A stretch of 64,000 nucleotides of DNA from Lentisphaeria bacterium (GCA_017456805.1 JAFTIQ010000004.1:67149-131148); one strand, 5' to 3'; shown: positions 9,229 through 17,501, numbered from the stretch's first letter. Numbers and translations are program-made. Notes: a model not told the origin generated them from the letters alone.

Positions 9229-10068
9229 TCACGCTCCGTAAAACAGCACATTGAACATTTTTGCCATCATAAAATCAGCAACGATCACAGCGATGATCCC
9301 GGTAACAACGGAGGCTGTTGTTGCTCTGCCGACTCCCAGTGCATCATCTTTTGCCTGAAATCCTCTCATACATGCAATGGAGGTGATGATGATCGAAAAA
9401 ACAAATCCTTTGACAACGCTTTCGAGAAAAAATTCAGGGGAAACCCAGTCAACAGTCTGCTGATAATAGGTTTGCGCCGGAATTCCGAGACTGAATACCC
9501 CGACCATCATCCCTCCGATGATCCCGACGATATCACCGATCAGAGTCAGGATCGGCACCATCACCATCATGGAAAGCAATTTGGGGATCACCAGAAATCT
9601 CCATGGAGAGAAGCCCATTGTCAGCATGGCGTTGATCTCTTCTGTGGATTTCATGGTAGCGATTTCTGCGGTAAAAGCGGAACCTGCGCGCCCCGTTGCA
9701 ATGATTGCAATCATCAGGGGGCCGAGTTCACGGACAATCGAACAGCCGACCAGAGGAGCGAGGAACATGTCCGCTCCATATTTGTGCATTTGAACAGCAC
9801 TCTGATATCCGATGATCAGCCCCATGAGAAGGCAGATCAAAATGCTGATCGGCAAGGCGTCGGGACCGCACATGTTCATGTAGTAAAGGGTTTCCCGGCG
9901 TCTGAGAGTGGATGGATGACGGATGAGATGACAAATCGCCTCCGCCATATCTCCGGTAAATCTTGTAAAATCTTTGAGATCTTTGAGCAGACTGTATACG
10001 TTATCCCCAGTCTGTTCAATGAAATAGACTGCCGAGGATAAAAACTGGTCTGCTCTTTTGTCGTGCAT
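9229..10068 (-). CDS. mlaE: MlaE-family ABC transporter permease
   Basis: A 279-residue permease with an N-terminal cytoplasmic helix and about five transmembrane segments. The IVRELGPLMIAIIATGRAGSAFTAEIATM stretch (residues about 110-140) is the conserved MlaE coupling region, and TEEINAMLTMG follows it. It is the membrane component of the phospholipid transporter formed with MlaF and MlaD. It starts 21 bases after the NYN/cold-shock gene and is read from the promoter upstream of that gene. The N-terminal extension of about 55 residues before the first membrane helix is common in this family. Confidence 0.92.
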   Translation of the reverse strand: MHDKRADQFLSSAVYFIEQTGDNVYSLLKDLKDFTRFTGDMAEAICHLIRHPSTLRRRETLYYMNMCGPDALPISILICLLMGLIIGYQSAVQMHKYGADMFLAPLVGCSIVRELGPLMIAIIATGRAGSAFTAEIATMKSTEEINAMLTMGFSPWRFLVIPKLLSMMVMVPILTLIGDIVGIIGGMMVGVFSLGIPAQTYYQQTVDWVSPEFFLESVVKGFVFSIIITSIACMRGFQAKDDALGVGRATTASVVTGIIAVIVADFMMAKMFNVLFYGA

Positions 10069-10089
10069 CTCAAATCTTCCCGGAGCGGA

Positions 10090-11073
10090 TTATTCTCCGG
10101 GGGCTTGTTCGGGTGTTTCCGGCTGCGGCGGAGGATAACATCCGGGACGGGTGATATGTCTTGCACATTCGCCCCGTTCATTTGTTCCGAATTCGAATTC
10201 CAAATGTTCGCCGAGCGCCAATTCATTGAAATCCAATCCTTCCAAATCTTCCCAGAAGAAGAACAGGTTTTTCGTTGTGAAATCTGTTCCCAGGAATCCA
10301 TAGCCGTTTTTCAGCTGAAGGATCTGACCGGTGCAGCGTCCTTCCGGCGGAGGAACTGCCGGAGCTGATGTCATTTGCTGCATTCCATAGAATCCTGATT
10401 CGTCATCAGAATAAAACTTTTCTTCTTTATAGGAAGGTGCCACGAACATGGAAGCAAGCTCTTCCTGATTGAATTCCGGATCTTCTCCGTCAATGATCTT
10501 GTGCATCCAAACCGGATAGGTCACTTCGTTCATCATCTTTGTGGAGGTTGCAGTATAACGGGAATTTCCGTTTTCATCAAGATACTCAAAATCCCATCCG
10601 AGAACCATGACTCTGGTCCCGAGAGAATTGAGTTTGCGAACCAGCGGGACATAATCTCCGTCACTTGCGATCAGGACCACCACATCGAACTTCTTGTAAA
10701 TTGTAAGTTCGAGGACTTCCAGGGAAAGGCTGACATCCACCCCTTTTTCTCCGCTGCGGGTAACAGGAAGATAGTGGGTGACAACACCTTCGCGCATCAG
10801 AATATCATCAAACATACGTTCATTCAGAAGAATCTGCCGTGCATTTGCTTCCATTGCAGGCAATCTTCCGCGGAAGTAATGACAATCAACGATCTGGCAA
10901 AACTTTTCGTTCGCATTTTCCAATCTGCCAATATAGCGGCGGATAAAATCATGCAGTCCGGAGATACTTAAGCGGGCTCTTTTTTCATGAGCATAGCAAT
11001 AGTAATTGCTCACATGATAGAAATAGTTCCCATCGTAGAAAATACCAATTTTTAACAGTCTAGAGTCTCTCAT
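10090..11073 (-). CDS. NYN-domain protein fused to a cold-shock-like domain
   Basis: A 327-residue protein starting MRDSRLLKIG; this ATG at 11073 has GGAG seven bases upstream, while an ATG 30 bases earlier has none. Residues about 5-170 form a NYN/LabA (PIN-like) domain: IGIFYDGNYFY holds the first acidic residue, and VDVSLSLEVL and VLIASDGDYVPLVRKL supply the other aspartates expected of a metal-dependent nuclease. Residues about 245-310 resemble a cold-shock/S1-like OB fold (GRCTGQILQLKNGYGFLGTDF, KNLFFFWEDL). The combination suggests an RNA-binding ribonuclease. It heads the mla unit and has an inverted repeat in its leader. Function is inferred from domains only. Confidence 0.8.
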   Translation of the reverse strand: MRDSRLLKIGIFYDGNYFYHVSNYYCYAHEKRARLSISGLHDFIRRYIGRLENANEKFCQIVDCHYFRGRLPAMEANARQILLNERMFDDILMREGVVTHYLPVTRSGEKGVDVSLSLEVLELTIYKKFDVVVLIASDGDYVPLVRKLNSLGTRVMVLGWDFEYLDENGNSRYTATSTKMMNEVTYPVWMHKIIDGEDPEFNQEELASMFVAPSYKEEKFYSDDESGFYGMQQMTSAPAVPPPEGRCTGQILQLKNGYGFLGTDFTTKNLFFFWEDLEGLDFNELALGEHLEFEFGTNERGECARHITRPGCYPPPQPETPEQAPGE

Positions 11074-11130
11074 TTTCTCATCTCCATTAAGAGGATCCTT
11101 CATCGTGCTTTTTCAGGAATCATCCACTCC

Positions 11131-11155
11131 TTGTAAATAACCTTTTTATTTACAA
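11131..11155 (-). repeat. Inverted repeat in the leader of the NYN gene
   Basis: A perfect 9-base inverted repeat, TTGTAAATA and TATTTACAA, separated by 7 bases. It lies between the -10 element at 11170-11175 and the start codon at 11073, so it would form a hairpin in the leader RNA or an operator on DNA. There is no adjoining U-run in transcript orientation, so it is not a standard terminator. Confidence 0.65.
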
Positions 11156-11169
11156 TCAGATGCTCCGGA

Positions 11170-11198
11170 AATATAAGTCCGCATATCGGATTTTTCAA
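11170..11198 (-). promoter_or_regulatory. Promoter of the NYN-mla-hemW-copA unit
   Basis: On the minus strand TTGAAA (11193-11198) and TATATT (11170-11175) are separated by 17 bases. Transcription would start near 11163, giving a leader of about 90 bases that contains the inverted repeat. It matches the consensus recurring through the window. Confidence 0.7.
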
Positions 11199-11453
11199 GT
11201 TTATTTTTACAAAAAAACACCCTTTTTTTATAGAAAAATCAAAATATTTTACACAATAAAAAACAAATACCTAATTTTTGTCAGATTGTTATACATGTGT
11301 ATTTTTATATTTTCTCTTTTTTTTTCGTTTCAGGTGACTGGAATGCATCAGGGGATACTTGCGGAATTTCTTGACGGAGAGTCAGAAACAGAAAAATTGG
11401 AAGATCCAAAAAATTCAAGCATCCCCGGAAAATAAAACGCTCTATCTCTTCAT
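11199..11453 (+). other. AT-rich intergenic stretch
   Basis: About 255 bases rich in A and T runs between the NYN promoter and the end of the MATE gene. An open frame across 11160-11435 has low-complexity composition (long F/Y/K runs), no ribosome site and no recognisable domain, so no gene is called. No terminator or RNA fold stands out. Confidence 0.5.
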
Positions 11454-12809
11454 TTATAATTTCTTGTTTTGCCATCTGCCAAACAGTAGAAACAGAAGAC
11501 AGGAGAGAACAATGGTGCTCTGATAGAGGATCTCCGATGACCATGCAACGGCCGGGGATGGTTTGCGGCAGAAAATGACAAACCATACAAACGCCACATA
11601 AATTACCAGATTGAAACATTCAATCACAACAGTTGTCTTGATGGAGCCCGTTCCGGAAACTGCATTGAACAGAATAAAGGCTCCGATCTGAATAAAACTC
11701 CCGATACACATGACGTAAACCGCATTCACTGATGCCGCAATCAACCCCGGATCATCTGTGTATATCCTCAAACAGCATTCCGGGAAAAGAGCGTATGCAA
11801 TCAGCAGCGGAACAACAAGCAGATACGCTGAAATCATGATTTTTCCGATCAGACGCCAGACTTGTGAAATCTTGTTTTCCCCGATAAGATTGCTGACCAG
11901 TGAGTTTGTGGAAGTCGCAAATGCATGAATGATAATAAAGGGCAGGGCGGAAAGCGATCTGACTATGTTTATCACCGCAAGTGGGCGTTCTCCAAGCCGT
12001 TCCACAGCGATAAAAAAGAAAAACCAGATCCCCACGGAAATAAATGGCTGAAGCATCATCCAGAAGGAAACGGAAAACACTTTTTTGAGAATCCCCGGAG
12101 AAAAAACAGCAGAGATCGCGTTGAACCCATATTTTTTCAAATCAATGAATTTCACCGTGTAAAAAATATAACAGCACAGGGCGATCGCTTCGGCAATACT
12201 GGAGGCAAGTGCCGCCCCCGCAATTCCCATCTCCGGCAATCCGAATTTTCCGAAAATCAATCCATAGTTCAGCAGAATGTTGGATAATACCATGGCAATC
12301 GAACAGTAAGTCAGAATTTTCGTTTGAGCGATCCCTACATAAAACGCCCGGAAAATAGATACGGCAAAGGCAAAAAACATACCGTATGTACGCCAATCCA
12401 AATATTGAATGGTGGCTTTGCAGATCTCATCGGATTGAATCATCAGCGGCAGCAGGGACGGCGAGAAAAATTTGATTGCTGCCATCAAAAGCAGGGAAAG
12501 CAGAATCAGAAAGAATCCGCCGGCATAGCAGATATGCCCGGTTTTCCGGAAATTCTTTTCCCCGTTTCTGCGGGCAATGAGAATCTGTGCTCCGAAACTG
12601 AATCCGCTTCCCAGAACAAAGAATGCAAGAAAATATACGGATCCGAGAGCAGAGGCTCCCAGCGCAACTTCACTGACTCTTCCGAGAAACGCGGTGTCCG
12701 TCAACCCGATAACATGCTCCACGAGCATACTGACAAGAATCGGCATGGTTACTGCACATATTTTTTGATAGGAGTAACACCCTTTTTTATCAAATTCAGC
12801 AGTAATCAT
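11454..12809 (-). CDS. MATE-family efflux transporter
   Basis: A 451-residue, twelve-helix membrane protein of the multidrug and toxic compound extrusion family. The N-terminal segment ITMPILVSMLVEHVIGLTDTAFLGRVSEVALGA has the usual MATE arrangement, and the two six-helix halves are visible as hydrophobic blocks around the central loop. Substrates cannot be read from sequence. It is transcribed alone from a promoter at 12853-12881. It is only distantly like the second MATE protein at 54156-55550, so this is not a recent duplication. Confidence 0.88.
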   Translation of the reverse strand: MITAEFDKKGCYSYQKICAVTMPILVSMLVEHVIGLTDTAFLGRVSEVALGASALGSVYFLAFFVLGSGFSFGAQILIARRNGEKNFRKTGHICYAGGFFLILLSLLLMAAIKFFSPSLLPLMIQSDEICKATIQYLDWRTYGMFFAFAVSIFRAFYVGIAQTKILTYCSIAMVLSNILLNYGLIFGKFGLPEMGIAGAALASSIAEAIALCCYIFYTVKFIDLKKYGFNAISAVFSPGILKKVFSVSFWMMLQPFISVGIWFFFFIAVERLGERPLAVINIVRSLSALPFIIIHAFATSTNSLVSNLIGENKISQVWRLIGKIMISAYLLVVPLLIAYALFPECCLRIYTDDPGLIAASVNAVYVMCIGSFIQIGAFILFNAVSGTGSIKTTVVIECFNLVIYVAFVWFVIFCRKPSPAVAWSSEILYQSTIVLSCLLFLLFGRWQNKKL

Positions 12810-12852
12810 TTTCTTCCCGTTCTTATTTTCAGATATACTGTTAATATATTAT

Positions 12853-12881
12853 AATATACTTCGGGAATGAGCATTTTTCAA
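12853..12881 (-). promoter_or_regulatory. Promoter of the MATE transporter gene
   Basis: Minus-strand TTGAAA (12876-12881), 17-base spacer, TATATT (12853-12858). The start codon at 12809 lies about 37 bases downstream of the predicted start point. Confidence 0.7.
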
Positions 12882-12911
12882 ATAGGCTTTTTTATACCGT
12901 TTCAGAATTGA

Positions 12912-13115
12912 TATAACAGTGCACAATCCAATTATTTTATGAATTTGAAATTGGAAGAAAGTGCAAGATTGCTTCAGCAAAAAAGATTCAAAATTTATGA
13001 AATCGCGAAAAAGCTCAACTTCAACATATCAACCTGTTTTTGTGCCGTATTCCGGAAAAAGTCCGGAATGACTCCACTGGAGTATGAAAAATCATTTTCC
13101 GTTATTGAGAAATAA
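12912..13115 (+). pseudogene. Truncated AraC-type regulator (C-terminal HTH remnant)
   Basis: An open stretch of about 67 codons closed upstream by TGA at 12909; the first ATG is at 12939, giving 58 residues. It reads as the DNA-binding end of an AraC/XylS regulator: KLEESARLLQQKRFKIYEIAKKLNF corresponds to the linker and second helix-turn-helix, and AVFRKKSGMTPLEYEKS is the family's closing signature. The ligand-binding domain and first helix-turn-helix are absent. Its 3' end overlaps the 3' end of the convergent subtilase-HD gene by 24 bases. It is most likely the decayed tail of a lost regulator, though a tiny DNA-binding protein is not excluded. Confidence 0.6.
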
Positions 13116-14648
13116 CTTTTGCTTTTTTAACTTTGTCTTTAATTGCCGGATCGCTTTTTCCCTGCCGGCTTTCCGTTCAGCTTCCAGCCATCTTTGATGA
13201 AATTTATGAGCAGAGAGAAATTCAATTTCCTGTTCCAGCCATTCTTTATCTGACAAAGAGTGTCCGGCGGCTTCTTTCTCTTTTCGCAGTAATTCCGATT
13301 TTTTCAGGTATTCATTGAGCCCGACATGTCCCAGATCTGCATCGCAGAGGATCCGTTCCGGAAGCGTTTTCGGGGCGCAGGGATAGGCTGTTGCAGAAAT
13401 GAGAGTTTGGATCCGTTTGATCTCTTTGGCTGTATAACCGAATTCCGGCAGGATCTTTTCTGCCTTTTTGACAGCAATCTTTTCGTTATCAGAATATTGC
13501 TCCAGATATCCGGTGTCGTGAAGAAGAGCAGCCGTAAGCAGGCATTTCTTATCCCTGTCTGTCAATGAGGTATAATGCTGCATAAACAGATGGACATGCG
13601 AGAGAACTTCTTTTGTATGCCGCGCATTATGATAGATATATGCTTTGGGAAGATTGGTTGTCAGCTGCCGGATAATGAGATTGCCGAGCCGTTTATCCAT
13701 GCCGGAAAACAGGGAGAAAATGTTTTTGCAGTCCGGACATTTCACAAAGGAGAACGCTTCATGAACGTTCAGGATCCGTTGGCAGTAAGGGCAGCGATAC
13801 CGGCATTGTGCCGATTTTCTGCCGGAATTTCCGGAATGTTCCGCCACTTCAAGAGGATTCGGTTCTTGAATGGAACGGAAACTGTTTTTCTGAGAATGAT
13901 ATTTCAGGATCGCTTTGATTTCAAAGAGTTCCAGTTCGGGATATTTTCCGAGCAGCAGAGCAGCATTTCCGGAAACCATCGGCGTTGCAAAACTGGTTCC
14001 TGTTAAACGGTAATATCCGCCGCCGTGAAGTGCAGCCAGAACATTTTCCCCGTGAGCGGCAAATTCAATGGGCTGCTCATCGATGTGCTCTATATAATAA
14101 GGATTATTTTCATAAGAGTGGTTATCCACACTGATGCAGCTGGAAAGTTCTGCCGGGAAACCGAGATCTCCGGATTTCACAGTGTTCCGTTTTGAGGCAA
14201 TAACGATTTTATGTTTCTGATAAGCCTGTTCCAGAAGCTGGGCGATCTCATTGCGGTATTTTGCCAGACATACCAAACTCATATTAATGATTTTAGCATC
14301 GCTTTCGATGGCGGCTTTCAATCCGGCCAGCATGATCTTACCGGTTCCGGAGAACGTGGAGTTCAATACTTTGAAATCCAGAATTCTGACATTCGGCGCG
14401 ATTTTGGCGATAATGCTTGCGACTGCTGTTCCGTGTCCGGCAGCATCATTGTTATGATTTTGCGGAAGGGCTTTTTGAACGATGGTTCCGTTTTCTTCCT
14501 GAAATTCCCAGGCACCTGCAACTTTTTTTCTCAGAACTTCATGAGTGGAATCGATACCGCTGTCAATCACGGCGACCTTCACGGGGCGGAGTGGGTGCTT
14601 CCTCAGCTCCGGAAATGATTCTTTCAGGATGTCGGAGAGGAACATCAT
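13092..14648 (-). CDS. Subtilase / zinc-ribbon / HD-domain fusion protein
   Basis: A 518-residue protein with three parts and no signal peptide, so probably cytoplasmic. Residues about 20-250 are an S8 subtilisin-like protease with an intact triad: Asp29 (AVIDSG), His72 (GHGTAVAS) and Ser219 (GTSFATPM), plus Asn155 as candidate oxyanion residue. A zinc ribbon follows with C286-x2-C289-x14-C304-x2-C307. Residues about 325-475 are an HD phosphohydrolase domain with His344, the His377-Asp378 pair (LLHDTGY) and the DAD motif at 436-438. The C-terminus is a basic coiled helix. No family with this architecture is known to me. The start overlaps the GAF gene stop (ATGA), so it belongs to the sigma-factor unit. 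Confidence 0.85.
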   Translation of the reverse strand: MMFLSDILKESFPELRKHPLRPVKVAVIDSGIDSTHEVLRKKVAGAWEFQEENGTIVQKALPQNHNNDAAGHGTAVASIIAKIAPNVRILDFKVLNSTFSGTGKIMLAGLKAAIESDAKIINMSLVCLAKYRNEIAQLLEQAYQKHKIVIASKRNTVKSGDLGFPAELSSCISVDNHSYENNPYYIEHIDEQPIEFAAHGENVLAALHGGGYYRLTGTSFATPMVSGNAALLLGKYPELELFEIKAILKYHSQKNSFRSIQEPNPLEVAEHSGNSGRKSAQCRYRCPYCQRILNVHEAFSFVKCPDCKNIFSLFSGMDKRLGNLIIRQLTTNLPKAYIYHNARHTKEVLSHVHLFMQHYTSLTDRDKKCLLTAALLHDTGYLEQYSDNEKIAVKKAEKILPEFGYTAKEIKRIQTLISATAYPCAPKTLPERILCDADLGHVGLNEYLKKSELLRKEKEAAGHSLSDKEWLEQEIEFLSAHKFHQRWLEAERKAGREKAIRQLKTKLKKQKLFLNNGK

Positions 14649-15274
14649 TTAAGCTCACCCAGCGATTTCAGGATTTGCAGGATCGTTTCCGGATTTGCCG
14701 GGTGTTTTTGAATCAAATCAACCGCTGATTTCGCGGCTTTCATTTCAAGATTGCTCTGCTCGGTCAGTTGGTTGAGTTCTCCGGTGAGGCAGTTTGAGAG
14801 CTGCTGTTCCTGAGAGATGATGATTGCTCCCAATTCAGCCAGCATGGAAAAATTCTGACAATCTGCATTGGTAAAAGATTTTTCTTTGTCAAAAGAGACT
14901 GCTGTTATGACCCCGATGAGCTCATCATCCAGCATGACCGGCGCGGCGATCACACAGTTTGGAGAACCATCATTTTCCACCGCAAAAAAGTCTCCGCCGG
15001 AAGCTCTTGCAGCGGTCTGGATCTCGCAAGTCATTGCCGCCATCCCGGTGATCCCTTTCCCCATGGGAACCGTTTTCCCCACCAGATGTTCCGGGGCATT
15101 GTTGCCAATGGTTGCAGCGAATTGCAGATCATTCTGTTCCTTCCGGTAAATCAGAAGGGAACCCTCTTCTGCGCCAAGAAGTTTCAAACCGAGTGAAATC
15201 AGCAGTTGAAACGCCGATTTGATTTTTTCCGGGTTTTGGAGCCCCGCCAATAACAAAATTCTGCTGCTTTCCAT
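14645..15274 (-). CDS. GAF-domain sensor-like protein
   Basis: A 209-residue soluble protein. Residues about 20-150 form a GAF domain: LGAEEGSLLIYRKEQNDLQFAATIG, a MGKGITGMAA loop, and CVIAAPVMLDDELIGVITAVS are the usual landmarks. GAF domains bind cyclic nucleotides or other small ligands; none can be assigned. The C-terminal 50 residues are helical and may dimerise or contact a partner. The gene lies 14 bases after the anti-sigma-like gene and overlaps the subtilase-HD gene by four bases. A role as ligand-sensing regulator of the protease/HD protein is plausible but inferred from context. Confidence 0.82.
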   Translation of the reverse strand: MESSRILLLAGLQNPEKIKSAFQLLISLGLKLLGAEEGSLLIYRKEQNDLQFAATIGNNAPEHLVGKTVPMGKGITGMAAMTCEIQTAARASGGDFFAVENDGSPNCVIAAPVMLDDELIGVITAVSFDKEKSFTNADCQNFSMLAELGAIIISQEQQLSNCLTGELNQLTEQSNLEMKAAKSAVDLIQKHPANPETILQILKSLGELK

Positions 15275-15288
15275 ATAAAGGCCTTTCT

Positions 15289-15912
15289 TTACAATTCAGG
15301 ATGTCCGGGGATCTTTTTCTGATCCCGGAAGCAGAATGCCACTTCCGGATTGTGGAACGATTCTTTCAGAACCTGATATGATATTTCTGCTTTCCCGTTG
15401 ATAACTTCCAGTGGAATTCCGCAGAGAATGAGTTGTCCGGAGATCTTTAAATCAGTTGGCGTTTCCACCGTAATTTTAAGTGTTTCCGTAAGTTGTGCCG
15501 GAATATAAAGTTTCGCAAGCCATTGCTCATATTTCTGATCTGAATCAGAAGCAAAGGTTATGACGGTGCTGGTTTCACTTGCTGCAACGACTTCTGACTT
15601 TTCGAGTACGTCAAACAGTTTGGAGATGTAATCAGTGAATTTCTGCCATTTTTCAGAGTCGCCCGCTTGATTTCGTCCTATATTCTGAATCAATTCCTGA
15701 ATATGCTGTTTCATGTTCTGCGGGATATTACTGTTTTTCCGGGATTTCCTTCTGATAACAGCTTTTGCTGCAAATTGACAAAGATCTTTGCATTTCGGGC
15801 AGGTCGCAATGTGGAGGAAATATTCTTTATTCTCTTTTTTCAGCAATTTCCCTTCAATAAATTCCGCCAGAATATTGGCATCAGGACATAATTTGTTTTC
15901 TGTACAGATCAT
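15289..15912 (-). CDS. Zinc-finger anti-sigma-like protein
   Basis: A 207-residue protein starting with a zf-HC2-like anti-sigma module: LAEFIEGKL followed by HIATCPKCKDLC (H-x3-C-x2-C), the zinc site that grips ECF sigma factors. No transmembrane helix is evident, so it would be a soluble anti-sigma factor. The C-terminal part (about 100-207) is a beta-rich domain with LKISGQLILCGIPLEVINGKAEISYQVL, unrecognised. The start overlaps the sigma gene stop by four bases, the usual layout of a sigma/anti-sigma pair. Confidence 0.78.
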   Translation of the reverse strand: MICTENKLCPDANILAEFIEGKLLKKENKEYFLHIATCPKCKDLCQFAAKAVIRRKSRKNSNIPQNMKQHIQELIQNIGRNQAGDSEKWQKFTDYISKLFDVLEKSEVVAASETSTVITFASDSDQKYEQWLAKLYIPAQLTETLKITVETPTDLKISGQLILCGIPLEVINGKAEISYQVLKESFHNPEVAFCFRDQKKIPGHPEL

Positions 15913-16514
15913 TTTTTTCTCTCATTCATTTTTTTTAATTGTTTCATTTTCGTTTTTGCACGACTATTCATCTGATCAACATTTTCGGATGATTTGTTCA
16001 GGAACAATGCCACTTCTTTTGAGGAAAGTTTCAAACTGTTCCGCATCAAAAGTACCCATGCCTGCTGCGGATTATCATCCCACAATGCAGAAAGAAGCTT
16101 GTTTGCATAATTCATTTCATCCGTTAATTCAACAGAATCTGATCTCGTTTTACTGACTATTTGTGTACACAAACAGTCATTTTCTGACAGCTCGCAGGGA
16201 ATTTTTCCTGAAGTTTCTTTGATTTCATACCTTTGCGCCTCGCGAATGATGATAAAAAGATAAGTTGTGAATGCTGAATCAAAGCGGAAAAGCCGGAGTT
16301 TCCGGAAATCATTTTTCCTGAGAAGCAGCCAGACCCGGGTCACAAGGGAATCCGGCGGTATATTGTATTTTGCACAAATGCGGGCATATTTCGGATATCG
16401 CGTCATTGGAGTAACAAGTTCCACCAGAAGATAATTCCAGGCAGCCGGATCATTTTGCAGCAGACAAGCAACAAAATCCCGGTCACTTATCAATTCAAAT
16501 GGATTTTTTTTCAT
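15909..16514 (-). CDS. ECF-type RNA polymerase sigma factor
   Basis: A 201-residue sigma-70 family protein of the short ECF type. Region 2 covers about residues 10-100 (DRDFVACLLQNDPAAWNYLL, FDSAFTTYLFIIIREAQRYEI). Region 4 covers about 140-195 (LSSKEVALFLNKSSENVDQMNSRAKTKMKQL). The ATG at 16514 has GGAG six bases upstream; an in-frame codon 75 bases earlier lies within the promoter and is rejected. It is followed by a zinc-finger anti-sigma-like gene, a GAF gene and the subtilase-HD gene. Its target promoters are unknown. Confidence 0.85.
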   Translation of the reverse strand: MKKNPFELISDRDFVACLLQNDPAAWNYLLVELVTPMTRYPKYARICAKYNIPPDSLVTRVWLLLRKNDFRKLRLFRFDSAFTTYLFIIIREAQRYEIKETSGKIPCELSENDCLCTQIVSKTRSDSVELTDEMNYANKLLSALWDDNPQQAWVLLMRNSLKLSSKEVALFLNKSSENVDQMNSRAKTKMKQLKKMNERKK

Positions 16515-16560
16515 TATTAACTCCAAAAGGACTCCCCCGGCAGAACAAAAGACGCGTGAG

Positions 16561-16589
16561 AATATAATACATTTATCCGTATATTGCAA
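16561..16589 (-). promoter_or_regulatory. Promoter of the sigma/anti-sigma/GAF/subtilase-HD unit
   Basis: Minus-strand TTGCAA (16584-16589), 17-base spacer, TATATT (16561-16566). This is the housekeeping-type consensus of the window, so the unit need not depend on its own sigma factor. The 12-mer AAGCCGCGCTTG overlaps the -35 element and also occurs at the CDF promoter. Confidence 0.65.
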
Positions 16590-16666
16590 GCGCGGCTTTC
16601 AGAAAAATATGAAATATTTTCAAAAATGCCCGACAATGGTGAAACGAAAAAAAATCCAAATCAACC

Positions 16667-16694
16667 TTGCTATTGTCCGGAACCGTGTTATATT
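16667..16694 (+). promoter_or_regulatory. pyrE promoter
   Basis: TTGCTA (16667-16672), 16-base spacer, TATATT (16689-16694). The expected leader before the ATG at 16731 is about 30 bases and contains AAAGGAT. Confidence 0.65.
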
Positions 16695-16730
16695 AACCAC
16701 CAATACCAGAAAAAGAGAAAGGATCCAGAT

Positions 16731-17405
16731 ATGGAACAGTACAAGAAAGATTTTATTGAATTCATGATCGATTGCCAGGTTTTGAAATTTGGCGACTTCG
16801 TGACAAAAAGCGGAAGAAAAACTCCTTTTTTTGTAAATACAGGATTTTACCGGACAGGCGCCCAGTTGAAAAAATTGGGGGAATATTATGCTCAGGCAAT
16901 TAATGATACCTTCGGCGTGGAATTCGATGTGCTCTTCGGACCTGCTTATAAAGGAATTCCCCTTTCCGTAACAGCAAGTATGGCTCTCTCCGATAAGTAC
17001 GGCGCGGATATCCGGTACTGTTCCAACCGGAAAGAAGTCAAAGATCACGGCGATAAGGGGATCCTTCTTGGCGGACCTGTCGGAGATGGGGATAAAGTTG
17101 TTATTATTGAAGATGTTACAACGGCAGGAACCTCCATCGGGGAAACTCTCCCGATCCTTCAGGCTCAGGGAAATGTCAATATCCTCGGTCTGGTGGTCAG
17201 CGTCGACCGCATGGAACGCGGGCAGGGCGAAAAGAGTGCTCTCTCTGAAATTTCCGAAAAGTATGGTCTGAAAACTTGTGCAATCGTCACAATGAAAGAA
17301 GTGATCGAACATCTTTACAACCGTCCTTACAAGGGAAAAGTGATCATTGATGACACCCTCATGGCTGCGATCAATGCCTACTATGACCAGTACGGTGCAA
17401 AATAA
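16731..17405 (+). CDS. pyrE: Orotate phosphoribosyltransferase
   Basis: A 224-residue enzyme joining orotate to PRPP to form OMP in pyrimidine synthesis. The PRPP-binding signature VVIIEDVTTAGTSIGETLPIL sits at about 123-143. LFGPAYKGIPLSV and the catalytic-loop region YCSNRKEVKDHGDKG are typical of PyrE. The ATG at 16731 is chosen over an open extension of 49 codons because the extension crosses the promoter and an AAAGGAT site precedes this ATG. A strong terminator follows 19 bases after the stop, so the gene is monocistronic. Confidence 0.95.
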   Translation: MEQYKKDFIEFMIDCQVLKFGDFVTKSGRKTPFFVNTGFYRTGAQLKKLGEYYAQAINDTFGVEFDVLFGPAYKGIPLSVTASMALSDKYGADIRYCSNRKEVKDHGDKGILLGGPVGDGDKVVIIEDVTTAGTSIGETLPILQAQGNVNILGLVVSVDRMERGQGEKSALSEISEKYGLKTCAIVTMKEVIEHLYNRPYKGKVIIDDTLMAAINAYYDQYGAK

Positions 17406-17423
17406 ATTGCGTTATTGATTCCG

Positions 17424-17453
17424 GCGGCAGATTTTTTTCTGCCGCTTTTTTTT
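17424..17453 (+). terminator. Rho-independent terminator after pyrE
   Basis: Perfect 8-bp stem GCGGCAGA/TCTGCCGC with a 6-T loop, followed by eight T residues. Confidence 0.9.
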
Positions 17454-17464
17454 GCCCTTGAAAC

Positions 17465-17492
17465 TTGAAAATCCGAAAAAATGGTGTAAATT
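17465..17492 (+). promoter_or_regulatory. Promoter of the zinc-ribbon and serpin genes
   Basis: TTGAAA (17465-17470), 16-base spacer, TAAATT (17487-17492). The ATG at 17502 lies only nine bases after the -10 element, so the message would be leaderless or nearly so. Confidence 0.55.
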
Positions 17493-17501
17493 CTCCCCAT
17501 T

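Noticed and set aside
11160..11435. A 91-codon open frame
   Set aside because: Low-complexity AT-driven sequence with no ribosome site; it overlaps a promoter on the other strand.
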